A stretch of 64,000 nt of DNA from Salipiger mangrovisoli (GTDB lineage: Bacteria; Pseudomonadota; Alphaproteobacteria; Rhodobacterales; Rhodobacteraceae): positions 275,080 to 339,079 of the forward strand of contig NZ_JADFFK010000002.1 in assembly GCF_015223355.1 (NCBI RefSeq), given 5' to 3'. The position numbers and the translations under genes were made by a program. Within the stretch, counting starts at the first letter, position 1. Each line of letters starts with the position of its first letter. Under the pieces are notes generated by a model that ran no database searches, was not told the origin of the DNA, and saw only the letters and a list, made by a program, of their open reading frames with translations. Shown one piece after another: positions 18,558 to 27,543 of this stretch.

Positions 18558-19586
18558 GTGAAACTCGGCGGGCGCGACGCACAGGCCTTCTTCCGCAAGC
18601 CGGATCCGACCCGCTCCGGCGTGCTGCTCTTTGGCGAGGACGCCATGCGCGTGGCGCACAGGCGGCAGGAGATCATCGCCGCCCTCGTCGGCCCCGAGGC
18701 CGAAGCCGAGATGCGCCTCACCCGCATGGGCGGGGCCGAGCTGCGCAAGGACCCGGCCCTGCTGCTCGACGCGGTCAAGGCACAGGGCTTCTTCCCCGGC
18801 CCGCGCGTCGTCTTCGTCGAAGAGGCCTCCGACGGGCTCGCCAAGACCATGGGCGCGGCGCTGACCGACTGGCGCCCCGGCGATGCGCAGATCATCGTCA
18901 CCGCCGGTTCGCTCACCGCCAAGTCCGCCCTGCGCAAGCTCTTCGAAGCAGCACCCGAGGCGCTGGCCATCGGCATCTACTCCGACCCGCCGGGCCGCGA
19001 CGAGATCGAGGCCGCTCTCACCAAGGCCGGGCTCACGCGGGTTGACCGCGCTGCCTTCGACGCGCTCGAGCACCTCGCCCGCGCGCTCGAGCCGGGTGAC
19101 TTCCGGCAGGTGCTGGAAAAGCTTGGGCTCTACAAGCTCGACGATCCCGCACCGCTCACCCCCGAGGAGGTGGCCGCCTGCGCCCCCGCCTCTATCGAGG
19201 CCGAGCTCGACGACATCCTCAACGTGGTGGCCGAGGGCCGCTCGCCCGAGATCGGCCCGCTGATGCAGCGGCTCGAAGGGCAGGGGGTCGCGCCGGTCAC
19301 CCTGCTGATCATGGCGATGCGCCACTTCCGCCTGCTCTACGCGCTGGCCTCGGCGCAGGGTGGCCCGCAGGCCGGGGTGCAGCGCCTGCGTCCGCCGCTC
19401 TTCGGCCCGCGCCGCGACCGCATGCTGCGCCAGGCCTCGGGCTGGAACGCCGACCGGCTCGAGGATGCGCTGGGAATGCTGATGGAGACCGACCTCTCGA
19501 TCCGCTCCGCCGGAGCCCGCGCGCCCGCCATGGCGCTGGTCGAGCGCAACTTCGTGCGCCTCGCCTGGCTCGCCTCGCGGCGCTAG
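18558..19586 (+). CDS. holA: DNA polymerase III subunit delta
   Basis: Clamp-loader delta subunit that opens the beta clamp. The 342-residue protein starts with GTG at 18558 (VKLGGRDAQAFF). It has the HolA pattern: VLLFGEDAMRVAHRRQEI, a RVVFVEEASDGL segment, the AAA+-like lid, and C-terminal helices ending FVRLAWLASRR. The length is typical. It is the last gene of the leuS operon and is convergent with the yrhK remnant only 4 bp away. Confidence 0.92.
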   Translation: MKLGGRDAQAFFRKPDPTRSGVLLFGEDAMRVAHRRQEIIAALVGPEAEAEMRLTRMGGAELRKDPALLLDAVKAQGFFPGPRVVFVEEASDGLAKTMGAALTDWRPGDAQIIVTAGSLTAKSALRKLFEAAPEALAIGIYSDPPGRDEIEAALTKAGLTRVDRAAFDALEHLARALEPGDFRQVLEKLGLYKLDDPAPLTPEEVAACAPASIEAELDDILNVVAEGRSPEIGPLMQRLEGQGVAPVTLLIMAMRHFRLLYALASAQGGPQAGVQRLRPPLFGPRRDRMLRQASGWNADRLEDALGMLMETDLSIRSAGARAPAMALVERNFVRLAWLASRR

Positions 19587-19590
19587 CCGC

Positions 19591-19874
19591 TCAGTCGCCG
19601 CGCTCGCGCTCAGCCAGCCGGTCGATCTTTCCCATCCGCCAGAGCTTGATCTCGCGCGCCAGCCGCAGCGAGGGCTTCACCATGAAGAGCACCGAGCCCA
19701 GGGTGAAGAGCCAGATGGCTTCGGTCTCATACTGCTTCCAGAAGAACAGCACCGAGCCGAGGGTGAAACAGAGCGCGGCGCCGAAATCCACCGCCGTATG
19801 GGCATCTCGAAAAGCGCATAGATGCGCCGCGTGTCCGCGTTGCGCTCGCGGTTGCGGTGATCGAAAAGCTGCAT
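19591..19874 (-). pseudogene. YrhK-family membrane protein, frameshifted
   Basis: The 5' half reads MQLFDHRNRERNADTRRIYALFE in one frame. The 3' half reads TAVDFGAALCFTLGSVLFF and two hydrophobic segments, ending KIDRLAERERGD, in another frame. Joined, they make a full YrhK-type protein of about 94 residues with two membrane helices. The break lies at about 19797-19806, where one base is missing around a CCC run. This is either a recent 1-bp deletion or a sequencing error. The function of YrhK proteins is unknown. Confidence 0.78.
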
Positions 19875-19903
19875 GAACGCCAAGATGGCGCGCGATCCGG
19901 AAA

Positions 19904-19934
19904 GGAAAAGGCCCGGCGCTGATGCACCGGGCCC
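19904..19934 (-). terminator. Terminator downstream of pheS
   Basis: On the minus strand GGCCCGG-TGCATCAGCG-CCGGGCC is followed by TTTTCC. Just upstream on the plus strand (19947-19966) are two tandem copies of GCGCCTGAGC. Confidence 0.75.
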
Positions 19935-19985
19935 CGAAATCTTCGCGCAGCGCGCCTGAGCGCGCCTGAGCGCGACAGGACGCAC

Positions 19986-21056
19986 TCAGCGCGACAGGCC
20001 GCCGTGCAGCGTCGGCATGTCCAGCGACGCAAAGCCGTAGTGCCGCAGCCAGCGCAGGTCCGAATCGAAGAAGGCGCGCAGGTCCGGGATGCCGTATTTC
20101 AGCATGGCGATCCGGTCGATGCCCATGCCGAAGGCAAAGCCCTGCCATTCGTTGGGGTCGATGCCGCCGGCCTGCAGCACCTTGGGGTGCACCATGCCCG
20201 AGCCCAGAACCTCCAGCCAGTCGTCGCCTTCGCCCACGGTGACCGAGCCGTCCTTCCACTGGCACTGGATGTCCACCTCGGCCGAAGGCTCGGTGAAGGG
20301 GAAATGCGAGGCGCGGAAGCGGGTCTTTACCGAACGGCCGAAATAAGCCGAGAAGAACTCTTCCAGAACCCACTTGAGGTTCGCCATCGAGATATCCTTG
20401 TCGATGGCAAGCCCCTCGACCTGGTGGAACATCGGCGTGTGGGTCTGGTCGTAATCGGCGCGGTAGACGCGGCCCGGGCAGATGATCCGGGTTGGCGCGC
20501 CACCGGCTTCCATCGAGCGGATCTGCACCGGCGAGGTATGGGTGCGCAGCACGTGCGGCGGGCGCTCGTCGCCTTCCGCGCGGTGCATGTAGAAGGTGTC
20601 CATCTCGGCGCGGGCCGGGTGGTGGCCGGGGATGTTCAGCGCGTCGAAGTTATACCAGTCGGTCTCGACCTGCGGCCCCTCGGCGACGGCAAAGCCCATG
20701 TCGGCGAAGATCGCGGTGCACTCTTCCCAGACCTGGCTCACCGGGTGGATGCTGCCGACACGCCTTGTGCGGCCGGGCAGGGTGACGTCCAGCCATTCCG
20801 CCTGCAGCCGCTCGTTCAGCGCCGCATCGGCCAGCGCCGCCTTCTTGGCGCCGAGCGCGGCGTTGATCTCGTCCTTCAGCGCGTTCAGCTTCGGCCCCAT
20901 GAGCTGCCGCTCCTCGGGGCTCATCTTGCCCAGCTCGCGCATCTGCAGGCTGATCTCGCCCTTCTTGCCCACGGCCTGCACCCGCAAATCCTCAAGCGCG
21001 GATTCGTCCGCGGCCTTGCCAATCAGGTCGATATACTTGTCGCGCAGGTCGTCCAT
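19986..21056 (-). CDS. pheS: Phenylalanyl-tRNA synthetase alpha subunit
   Basis: Class II synthetase catalytic subunit, 356 residues from ATG 21056 ([15 protein letters not shown]). An N-terminal coiled coil (about 1-85) binds tRNA. Motif 2 is [21 protein letters not shown] and motif 3 is [20 protein letters not shown] near the C-terminus. Upstream codons to 21155 read into the repeat element and are rejected. It lies downstream of rpmI-rplT as in many bacteria, but a terminator and repeat copy intervene, and pheT is not next to it. Confidence 0.95.
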   Translation of the reverse strand: MDDLRDKYIDLIGKAADESALEDLRVQAVGKKGEISLQMRELGKMSPEERQLMGPKLNALKDEINAALGAKKAALADAALNERLQAEWLDVTLPGRTRRVGSIHPVSQVWEECTAIFADMGFAVAEGPQVETDWYNFDALNIPGHHPARAEMDTFYMHRAEGDERPPHVLRTHTSPVQIRSMEAGGAPTRIICPGRVYRADYDQTHTPMFHQVEGLAIDKDISMANLKWVLEEFFSAYFGRSVKTRFRASHFPFTEPSAEVDIQCQWKDGSVTVGEGDDWLEVLGSGMVHPKVLQAGGIDPNEWQGFAFGMGIDRIAMLKYGIPDLRAFFDSDLRWLRHYGFASLDMPTLHGGLSR

Positions 21057-21140
21057 TCCGGGCCTCTTCCGAGCATTTCTTCGGGTCCGTCCACTACCGG
21101 CTGCGGGACGCGCGCGCAAGCCTGCGCGCCGCCCGCCGCG

Positions 21141-21200
21141 TTCTTCTAGGTGCAAATATCCCGGGGGAGCTGCCGCAGGCAGCGGGGGCAGAGCCCCCGG
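21141..21200 (+). repeat. Intergenic TTCTTCTRGG repeat, copy 3
   Basis: TTCTTCTAGGTGCAAATATC, then CCGGGGGAGCTGCCGCAGGCAGC and the hairpin GGGGGCAGAGCCCCC. It sits between rplT and pheS. Confidence 0.85.
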
Positions 21201-21216
21201 AGAGGCGGGAAAAACG

Positions 21217-21247
21217 AAAAACGCCGCCCCCGAAGGAGCGGCGTTTC
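21217..21247 (-). terminator. Terminator downstream of rplT
   Basis: On the minus strand AAACGCCGCTCC-TTCG-GGGGCGGCGTTTTT: a strong stem closed by a UUCG tetraloop with a U-run. It separates rpmI-rplT from pheS. Confidence 0.93.
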
Positions 21248-21270
21248 CGAAAGTCAGCCTCTGGCGCCGA

Positions 21271-21636
21271 TCAGGCGGCCAGCGCGCCCTTCGCCTGGTC
21301 GACGATGGCGTTGAAGGCTTCCGGCTCGTGCACGGCGAGGTCCGCCAGCACTTTACGGTCGACTTCGATGCCAGCCAGGTTCAGGCCGTTGATGAACTTC
21401 GAGTAGGTCAGAGCCTCGTCATGCGCGCGCACGGCCGCGTTGATCCGCTGGATCCACAGCGCGCGGAAATTGCGCTTGCGGTTCTTGCGGTCGCGGGTCG
21501 CGTACTGGTTGGCCTTGTCGACGGCCTGGGCTGCAACCTTGAAGGTGTTCTTGCGGCGGCCGTAGTAACCTTTGGCTGCCTTGATGACCTTCTTGTGACG
21601 GGCGTGGGTGACGACACCACCTTTGACTCGTGCCAT
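21271..21636 (-). CDS. rplT: 50S ribosomal protein L20
   Basis: A 121-residue basic protein: [30 protein letters not shown], then [16 protein letters not shown] and [11 protein letters not shown] at the C-terminus, all standard L20. L20 is an early 23S rRNA assembly protein and in some bacteria represses its own operon. It lies 17 bp after rpmI. infC is not next to the pair here. Confidence 0.98.
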   Translation of the reverse strand: MARVKGGVVTHARHKKVIKAAKGYYGRRKNTFKVAAQAVDKANQYATRDRKNRKRNFRALWIQRINAAVRAHDEALTYSKFINGLNLAGIEVDRKVLADLAVHEPEAFNAIVDQAKGALAA

Positions 21637-21653
21637 TGTTCAGCTCTCCTATA

Positions 21654-21854
21654 TCAGCGGTCGTAGGGCATGTAGCCCTTGACGATTTTCGCGTCGGGAG
21701 CCGACAGCGTGGTCGTGCCGCGCGCGTCGCGGATGAATTTCGTGGTGCGCTTGATCATGCCGTGGCGCTTGCCTGCCTGACCAGCGACGATCTTGCCGGT
21801 CGCGGTGACCTTGAAGCGCTTCTTGGCGCTCGACTTCGTCTTCATCTTGGGCAT
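21654..21854 (-). CDS. rpmI: 50S ribosomal protein L35
   Basis: A 66-residue basic protein [22 protein letters not shown], then [20 protein letters not shown]: typical L35. ATG 21854 is preceded by a GGAGA site. It is the first gene of rpmI-rplT. The promoter must lie in the 137-bp gap before it. Confidence 0.98.
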   Translation of the reverse strand: MPKMKTKSSAKKRFKVTATGKIVAGQAGKRHGMIKRTTKFIRDARGTTTLSAPDAKIVKGYMPYDR

Positions 21855-21991
21855 TTTCGTCTCCTTAACGAAGTGCGTACAGGCGCGACTCGGCATGCCG
21901 CAATGGGCCGGCCGCGCGGTTAGAGGCGCCCCTATAGGCGGCGAAGGCGGCCATTGCAAGCGTGAAACGCGCCGCGGAGGGGCGTTGCGCT

Positions 21992-23314
21992 TCAGGCGGC
22001 TGCCTGTCCGCCGGCGCCGCTGCGCCGGGGCGCAGGCTGCGGCGGAAGCGGTCCCGCGCTGCTGGATCGCCCCGCCACGGTCTCGGTCTGAAACTCGGAT
22101 ATCTTGCTGTTGATCGCCGCAACGCGGGCCTGAAGCGCGCGCATGTGGTCGGCCGCGCGGCTCACCGCCGCGGCATTCTCCTGCGTGATCGTATCGAGCT
22201 GCTGTTGCACCGAGCCCACCTGCGACACGGAATCGCTCTGCTCGCCCGTGGCCTGCTCGATCCTTGCGAAGCCGGCGACCAGCGCCGCCATCGTCGCGAC
22301 CAGCTCGGCGAGGCTGGTGTCCATTCTGTCGGAGCGTTGCGAGATGATCTGCACCCTGCTCACGATCTCCTTGATCGTGGCGGCCACTTCGCCGGCGGCC
22401 GTGGTGGTCTGTTCGGCAAGCGCGCGGACTTCGGTGGCCACCACGCCGAAGCCACGACCATAGTCTTCGGCCCGCGCCGCTTCGACCGAGGCGTTGAGTG
22501 CCAGCAGCTTGGTCTGCAGCGCAATCTTGTCGATCACATTGACGAAGTTCCGGATTTGACCGGTGCTTTCATCCACCTCGGCGATGGCGTCACGGGTGCG
22601 GCGGACCTCGTCCTGGGCGCCGCGGACGCGTTGATCGGCCAGTTCCGCGGACCGCGCCGAGTCGCGGGCGTTGCGCGCCGTGTCGGCGACGGCTTCGGTC
22701 AGCTCGGTCAGCGAGGCGGTGTTCTCCTCGAGCGAGGCGGCCTGGGTCATCGTTCGCTCGGAGAGGCTGTCGAAGGTCTGGCGCAGCTCGGCGGCCATCG
22801 TTTCGAGCGCCCCGGTGTCGCTGCCGATGCCGGTGAACAGCCGATCGAGCAGGGCGTCGCGGTCCTGTGCGGCGCGCGCGGCCTGCGCGGCGAAAAAATG
22901 GTCGATCGTGACGGCGGCATCGCACATGGTGGCAAGCTGCACCAGCGCCGTCGCGGTCGGCAGATCGATGGGTAGCGGCGTGGTACAGCCCATCACGAGC
23001 CCGAGGATCCCGGCCTGATAGTGCGCATAGCCGATCATATAGGCCGGATAGTCGAGCCCCGCCTCGATGAGGTTGCGGGCGATGCCGGCCTGCACCGCGG
23101 CATACTCACGCGAGAACTCGCCACGAAGAATGAAGCCGAACTTCTGCCGCTCGACCGCCACTGTTTCTGCGGGCACATCTTCCGGCGCGATGTTGAGTGC
23201 CGCGGCATAAACCCGGCGAATCATCGGATCGAACCCCGGAGCGATGACGCCGTGCAGCGCCGCACCCTGGCGCTTTTTCTCGTCGGACCAGCTGCCGGGA
23301 ATCGCGGGATGCAT
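21992..23314 (-). CDS. Soluble methyl-accepting chemotaxis-type receptor with globin-like sensor domain
   Basis: A 440-residue protein without membrane segments. Residues about 1-150 align without gaps to the globin-coupled-sensor core ([11 protein letters not shown], then [12 protein letters not shown]). The position of the heme-ligating histidine is Leu82. Residues about 160-400 form a long coiled-coil signalling domain with [21 protein letters not shown] at the hairpin tip, the CheA/CheW contact region. The tail is Pro/Ala-rich. ATG 23314 is preferred over 23338 because CTGGAGG precedes it. No che genes are nearby. The ligand is unknown. Confidence 0.8.
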   Translation of the reverse strand: MHPAIPGSWSDEKKRQGAALHGVIAPGFDPMIRRVYAAALNIAPEDVPAETVAVERQKFGFILRGEFSREYAAVQAGIARNLIEAGLDYPAYMIGYAHYQAGILGLVMGCTTPLPIDLPTATALVQLATMCDAAVTIDHFFAAQAARAAQDRDALLDRLFTGIGSDTGALETMAAELRQTFDSLSERTMTQAASLEENTASLTELTEAVADTARNARDSARSAELADQRVRGAQDEVRRTRDAIAEVDESTGQIRNFVNVIDKIALQTKLLALNASVEAARAEDYGRGFGVVATEVRALAEQTTTAAGEVAATIKEIVSRVQIISQRSDRMDTSLAELVATMAALVAGFARIEQATGEQSDSVSQVGSVQQQLDTITQENAAAVSRAADHMRALQARVAAINSKISEFQTETVAGRSSSAGPLPPQPAPRRSGAGGQAAA

Positions 23315-23367
23315 GGGGCCTCCAGATCGTTCGGGCATAGCCTAATCGGCACCCCCTAATCCGGAGT

Positions 23368-23401
23368 AAAGCCGCGCCCGTCCCAAGAGGGCGGGCGCGG
23401 C
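23368..23401 (-). terminator. Terminator downstream of pyk
   Basis: On the minus strand GCCGCGCCCG...CGGGCGCGGC with an 11-nt loop, followed by TTTACTCC. The stem is strong but the U-run is short. Confidence 0.7.
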
Positions 23402-23408
23402 AGGGCGA

Positions 23409-24854
23409 TCATTCGGGATCGGTCGAGTAGATCAGCCGCTCGTCGCAGGGGGCCACGCGCAGGATGTTGGTCGTGCCCGACATGTTGAAGGGCACGCCCG
23501 CGGTCACCACGATCTGATCCTCGGTGCCGGCATAGCCCTGTGCCCGCGCGGCGCGCGCGGCATTTACCACAGCCTGCTTGAAGCGCTCGAGCTCGCCGGT
23601 CATCACGCAGTTGGTGCCCCATGTCAGCGAAAGCCGCCGCGCCGTGCCACGCAGCGAGGTCATGGCGATGATCGGCACCCGCGGGCGTTCGCGCGCGACC
23701 AGCGCGGCGGTCGTGCCCGAGGAGGTGAAGCAGCAGATCGCCTTGACGTTGGCGGTCTCGGCGATCTCGCGGGCGGCGGCAACGATGCCATCGGCGACGG
23801 TGGTGCGCGCGATGTTGCGCGACGCCTCGATCACCTCGGTGTAGGTCGGGTCGTTCTCGACGCTGATGGCCACGTTGTTCATCGTCGTCACCGCCTCGAC
23901 CGGGTACTGCCCGGCGGCGGATTCGGCCGAAAGCATCACCGCATCGGCGCCTTCGTAGATCGCGGTGGCCACGTCCGAGACCTCGGCGCGGGTCGGCATC
24001 GGGCTCTCGATCATCGATTCGAGCATCTGCGTCGCCACGATCACCGGCTTGCCGGCGGCGCGGCACTTTCGGATCAGCCGCTTCTGGATCGGCGGGACCG
24101 CCTGTACCGGCAGTTCGACGCCAAGATCGCCGCGCGCCACCATCACCCCGTCCGACACCGCGAGAATCTCGTCAAAGGCCTTCACCGCCGAGGGCTTCTC
24201 GATCTTCGACAGGATCGCGGCGCGGCCGTCGCAAAGCTTGCGCGCCTCTTCCACGTCCTCGGGGCGCTGCACGAAACTCAGCGCCAGCCAGTCAACGCCG
24301 AGCGCCGCGGCGAACTCGAGGTCGTGCCTGTCCTTCTCGGAGAGCGCCGCCAGAGGCAGCACCACATCGGGCACGTTCACCCCCTTGCGGTTGGAGATGG
24401 TGCCGCCCGCCTCGATGATGCAGTTCGCGAAGTCCTCGCCGCATTCCTCGACCCGCAGGCGGATCTTGCCGTCGTTCACCAGCAGGTGCGCGCCGACGCC
24501 GAGCGCCTGGAAAATCTCAGGGTGGGGCAGGCAGACACGCTTGTCCGTGCCCGGCGCGTCATCGAGGTCGAGGCGGAAGGTCTCGCCCCATTCGAGCTCT
24601 TCCGAGCCATTGGCGAACTCGCCCACGCGCAGCTTCGGACCCTGCAGGTCGGCGAGGATGGCGATCGGGCTGTCGAGGTCCTTCTCCACCTGCCGGATGG
24701 CGCGGTGCAGCTTGGTGATGTCCTCATGGCTGCCGTGGCTCATGTTCAGCCGGAACACGTCCGCCCCGGCCTCATGCAGCGTGCGGATCATTTCATAGGT
24801 ATTGCTTGCCGGGCCAAGCGTGGCCACGATCTTCACTTTGCGCAAACGTCTCAT
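23409..24854 (-). CDS. pyk: Pyruvate kinase
   Basis: Converts PEP and ADP to pyruvate and ATP. The 481-residue protein starts MRRLRKVKIVATLGPASN. It has FRLNMSHGSHEDI, the catalytic-lysine signature AILSKIEKPSAVKAFDEIL, GVMVARGDLGVELP and VATQMLESMIESP. The C-terminal allosteric-type domain ends IYSTDPE. The gene is monocistronic. A CceR-like palindrome lies 113-127 bp upstream of its start, opposite in role to the sites at pckA. Confidence 0.97.
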   Translation of the reverse strand: MRRLRKVKIVATLGPASNTYEMIRTLHEAGADVFRLNMSHGSHEDITKLHRAIRQVEKDLDSPIAILADLQGPKLRVGEFANGSEELEWGETFRLDLDDAPGTDKRVCLPHPEIFQALGVGAHLLVNDGKIRLRVEECGEDFANCIIEAGGTISNRKGVNVPDVVLPLAALSEKDRHDLEFAAALGVDWLALSFVQRPEDVEEARKLCDGRAAILSKIEKPSAVKAFDEILAVSDGVMVARGDLGVELPVQAVPPIQKRLIRKCRAAGKPVIVATQMLESMIESPMPTRAEVSDVATAIYEGADAVMLSAESAAGQYPVEAVTTMNNVAISVENDPTYTEVIEASRNIARTTVADGIVAAAREIAETANVKAICCFTSSGTTAALVARERPRVPIIAMTSLRGTARRLSLTWGTNCVMTGELERFKQAVVNAARAARAQGYAGTEDQIVVTAGVPFNMSGTTNILRVAPCDERLIYSTDPE

Positions 24855-24966
24855 CTGGAACTCCTGGACCTCCTGCCCGCGGCCGGGTCCGGCCGTCGTT
24901 CTCGGGTTTTTCCCGGTTCAACCTAATGGCTCAACCTTGACCCTTCCACCATTGATATTCTGTTAA

Positions 24967-24981
24967 GGTTATCGCTAACAG
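24967..24981. promoter_or_regulatory. CceR-like operator in the pyk / formylglutamate amidohydrolase gap
   Basis: GGTTATCGCTAACAG; read on the other strand it gives TGTTAGCGATAAC, 12 of 13 bases of a TGTTAGCGCTAACA-type palindrome. It is part of a wider inverted repeat CTGTTA (24960-24965) / TAACAG (24976-24981). The match to the LacI-family regulator CceR, which controls pyk-type and pckA-type genes in alphaproteobacteria, is from memory. Confidence 0.55.
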
Positions 24982-25053
24982 TTGCCAACCTTATTGCGGA
25001 ATTCCCTTCCCGACGCAACTGATCTAGACATGTCGGCAAACTGCGAAGCACAG

Positions 25054-25791
25054 ATGACCCACATGCCATTTCACATCGAGGGGGCGGCGCGCAAAGGCCG
25101 GTTTCTCGTCACCTGCGACCATGCGACCAATAGCGTGCCGGCGGAACTGGGGGGAAGCCTCGGACTGCCGCCAGAGGACATGGCGCGCCATATTGCCTAT
25201 GACATAGGCGCGCTGGGAACCGCGCGGGCGCTGGCCGAGGCGATGGACAGCCCGCTTGTCTGGTCCGACTTCTCGCGGCTGGTGATCGACCCGAACCGCG
25301 GCGAGGACGATCCGACGCTGCTCATGCGGCTCTACGACGGCTCGATCATCCCCGGCAACCGCCACGCGGATGAGACCGAACGCCAGCGCCGGATCGCGGC
25401 CTACTGGCGCCCCTATCACGAGGCCGTGGCTGGCCTGCTCGCCGCGCGGCCCGAACTGGCGCTGGTCTCGGTGCATTCCTTCACCCCGCAGCTGCGCGGA
25501 AGGCTGCCCCGGCCGTGGCATGTCGGTATCCTGCACGCCTGGGATGCGCGGCTCTCGGATGCGCTGATTGATCTTCTGTCGGCGCAGCCCGATCTCGTGG
25601 TTGGGCGCAACGCGCCCTATCCCGGCCATCTGCCGGGCGACGCGGTGCACCGCCACGCGCTGAAGCACGGCCGCCACAACACGCTGATCGAAGTGCGCAA
25701 CGATCTGATCGCGGAGCCCGAAGCGCAGCAGCACTGGGGCCGCCGCCTCGCGCCGCTGCTGAAGGCCGCGCTCGCCCACGCCCCCGACTGA
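25054..25791 (+). CDS. N-formylglutamate amidohydrolase family protein
   Basis: A zinc hydrolase-fold protein of 245 residues from ATG 25054 (MTHMPFHIEGAARKGRFLVTCDHATN). Family motifs are VTCDHATNSVP, IAYDIGALGTARALAEAM and the pair VIDPNRGEDD / VSVHSFTP. True family members release formate from N-formylglutamate in histidine breakdown, but many homologues outside hut operons have unproven substrates. ATG 25030 and a TTG at 24982 are alternative starts. DUF1244 follows 12 bp downstream and is probably co-transcribed. Confidence 0.85.
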   Translation: MTHMPFHIEGAARKGRFLVTCDHATNSVPAELGGSLGLPPEDMARHIAYDIGALGTARALAEAMDSPLVWSDFSRLVIDPNRGEDDPTLLMRLYDGSIIPGNRHADETERQRRIAAYWRPYHEAVAGLLAARPELALVSVHSFTPQLRGRLPRPWHVGILHAWDARLSDALIDLLSAQPDLVVGRNAPYPGHLPGDAVHRHALKHGRHNTLIEVRNDLIAEPEAQQHWGRRLAPLLKAALAHAPD

Positions 25792-25803
25792 GAGGAGAGA
25801 CCC

Positions 25804-26118
25804 ATGGACGACACCACCCGCACCGAGCTCGAGGCCGCCGCCTTCCGCCGCCTGCGCCAGCACCTTATGCAAGACCGTCCCGATGTTCAGAACATCGACC
25901 TGATGAACCTCGCCGGCTTCTGCCGCAATTGCCTGTCGCGCTGGTACGAGGAAGCCGCCACCGAGCGTGGCATCCCGATGAGCAAGGCCGAGGCGCGCGA
26001 GGTCTTCTACGGCATGCCCTATGACGACTGGCGCGCGCAGAACCAGACCGAGGCCGGCCCGGAAAAACAGGCCGCCTTCGAGAAGGCCTTCGAGGAAAAC
26101 GTCACCTCGAAGACTTGA
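25804..26118 (+). CDS. DUF1244 protein
   Basis: A 104-residue acidic protein with the DUF1244 core: AAFRRLRQHLMQDRPDVQNIDLMNLAGFCRNCLSRWY in two helices, then EAREVFYGMPYDDWR. It has two conserved cysteines in CRNC. The family is small, soluble and of unknown function, and is often linked to the formylglutamate amidohydrolase gene in Rhodobacteraceae. A GAGGAG site precedes the ATG. Confidence 0.88.
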   Translation: MDDTTRTELEAAAFRRLRQHLMQDRPDVQNIDLMNLAGFCRNCLSRWYEEAATERGIPMSKAEAREVFYGMPYDDWRAQNQTEAGPEKQAAFEKAFEENVTSKT

Positions 26119-26135
26119 GCCGCTGCGCCGGCCCC

Positions 26136-26187
26136 TTCTTCTGGGTCGAAATATCCCACGGGGGTCCGGGGGTGTGAAACCCCCGGT
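26136..26187 (+). repeat. Intergenic TTCTTCTRGG repeat, copy 4
   Basis: TTCTTCTGGGTCGAAATATC, then CCACGGGGGTC and the hairpin CCGGGGG-TGTGAAA-CCCCCGG. It lies in the convergent gap between DUF1244 and the Rieske oxygenase gene and could act as terminator for both. Confidence 0.8.
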
Positions 26188-26202
26188 CCTGCCGTTTCCG
26201 GC

Positions 26203-27333
26203 TCAGAGTGTCGCCGGGATCTTCGCGGCGATCCAGCGGGCGAACTCGTAGTTCGGCCGCTCAAGATGCGACAGCGCGCCCGGTGTGGCGAAGCGCGATT
26301 GCAGGCCTTTCCACACCCGTTCGGTGCAGCCCCGGTCCTCGTCGTTGACCGCGTCGAGAAGCGCCTTCAGCGCGGCGAAATGCGCGGTCGCTTCGGGGTC
26401 TGCCACGAAATCCGGATGCAGCCCGCCGCCGAAGAGGATCTTCACGTGGCCCGGCCCGTCGGGCGTCAGGCTCAGGTACCAGAAATACCCCGGCGTCAGG
26501 GTGATCAGCAGCGAGGGGTAGATCGCCAGCAGCCAGGTGCGATACCGCTCCTCGCCCTGCAGCGTGGTGTTGCCGGGGTGGGCGATCGACAGGGCGATCG
26601 AGTCGTCCTTCAGGATGTGGTGGTAGTTGAACCCCTCGAACCCCTCTGGGCAGGTCATCTTCTTCAGATCCACCGCGCCGCCGATGGTGCCGCCGTGACA
26701 CATCGGCAGGTGGTAGCTCTCCATGAAGTTCTCGGCGAGGATCTTCCAGTTGGTGTCCCAGCGGTGCTCCTCGCGGAAGGTCTCGACGTAGTCTTCCATC
26801 CGCAGGTAGCCGACCAGGTCATCGACCTCGCGCAGCGCGTCGCCGGGCTCGGGCAGGGCGGGGTCGAGAGTCACCATGATCCAGCCCTTCCAGTCCACGC
26901 AGCGCACGGCGGGCAGCCGGGTCTGCTCCTTGCAGAAGCTCGTGTTCAGGTCCATCGCGGGGGCGCCCCGCAGCGAGCCGTCGAGGTTGTAGCTCCAGGC
27001 GTGGTAGGGGCAGGTGATCGTGCGGGTGTTGCCGCGCCCCTCCAGCAGCACCGACATGCGGTGGCGACAGACGTTGGACAGCGCGCGCAGCGCGCCGTCC
27101 CGGTCGCGCAGGACGATGATCGGCTCTCCCGAAATCTCCATGGTCAGGAAATCGCCCGGCGCTTTCAGGGTGTCCGCCCGCCCCGCACAGAGCCAGCTCT
27201 TGGCAAACACGTGCTCCTGCTCCAGCGCCAGGAAGGCATCGGAAGTGTAGACCGAGACCGGCATGGCCTGCGCCCTCTCGAAGGGCACGGCGACATTGGC
27301 GCGCAGCTCTGCAGCGGGATCGTGGAGGGTCAT
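26203..27333 (-). CDS. Rieske non-heme iron oxygenase, alpha subunit
   Basis: A 376-residue ring-hydroxylating-oxygenase-type alpha subunit. The Rieske [2Fe-2S] site is CRH at 89-91 and CPYH at 108-111. The mononuclear iron site lies in NWKILAENFMESYHLPMCH, with His208 and His213 as ligands. The sequence resembles the branch that attacks quaternary ammonium compounds (glycine betaine, carnitine or stachydrine demethylases) more than aromatic dioxygenases, which is inference. No reductase gene is adjacent. An inverted repeat lies just upstream of its start. Confidence 0.85.
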   Translation of the reverse strand: MTLHDPAAELRANVAVPFERAQAMPVSVYTSDAFLALEQEHVFAKSWLCAGRADTLKAPGDFLTMEISGEPIIVLRDRDGALRALSNVCRHRMSVLLEGRGNTRTITCPYHAWSYNLDGSLRGAPAMDLNTSFCKEQTRLPAVRCVDWKGWIMVTLDPALPEPGDALREVDDLVGYLRMEDYVETFREEHRWDTNWKILAENFMESYHLPMCHGGTIGGAVDLKKMTCPEGFEGFNYHHILKDDSIALSIAHPGNTTLQGEERYRTWLLAIYPSLLITLTPGYFWYLSLTPDGPGHVKILFGGGLHPDFVADPEATAHFAALKALLDAVNDEDRGCTERVWKGLQSRFATPGALSHLERPNYEFARWIAAKIPATL

Positions 27334-27359
27334 TCTGTGCTCCGATGCGACTCCGGGGA

Positions 27360-27386
27360 GCCGTCTAGAAACCGTTGATAGACGGC
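27360..27386. promoter_or_regulatory. Inverted repeat upstream of the Rieske oxygenase gene
   Basis: GCCGTCTA-N11-TAGACGGC is a perfect 8-bp inverted repeat 27-53 bp before the oxygenase start, a position for an operator or a 5' UTR hairpin. Confidence 0.45.
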
Positions 27387-27448
27387 GCGCACCGAGCCCG
27401 CAAAACGCGCGCCCGTCAAGTCAAACCGGCGTGCCCCTCCAGCGCGCC

Positions 27449-27463
27449 ATCACGCGCCGTGAT
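27449..27463. promoter_or_regulatory. Palindrome upstream of the glutathione transferase gene
   Basis: ATCACG-CGC-CGTGAT, a perfect 15-bp palindrome in the divergent gap, about 80-95 bp before the GST start. The cognate regulator is not known. Confidence 0.35.
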
Positions 27464-27543
27464 CGGGGAGCGCACGAAACACCGTTTGACCGCCCCCGCG
27501 GGGACGGCATTTCTTGTGGGCGAACAAGCACGGGACAGCACGC

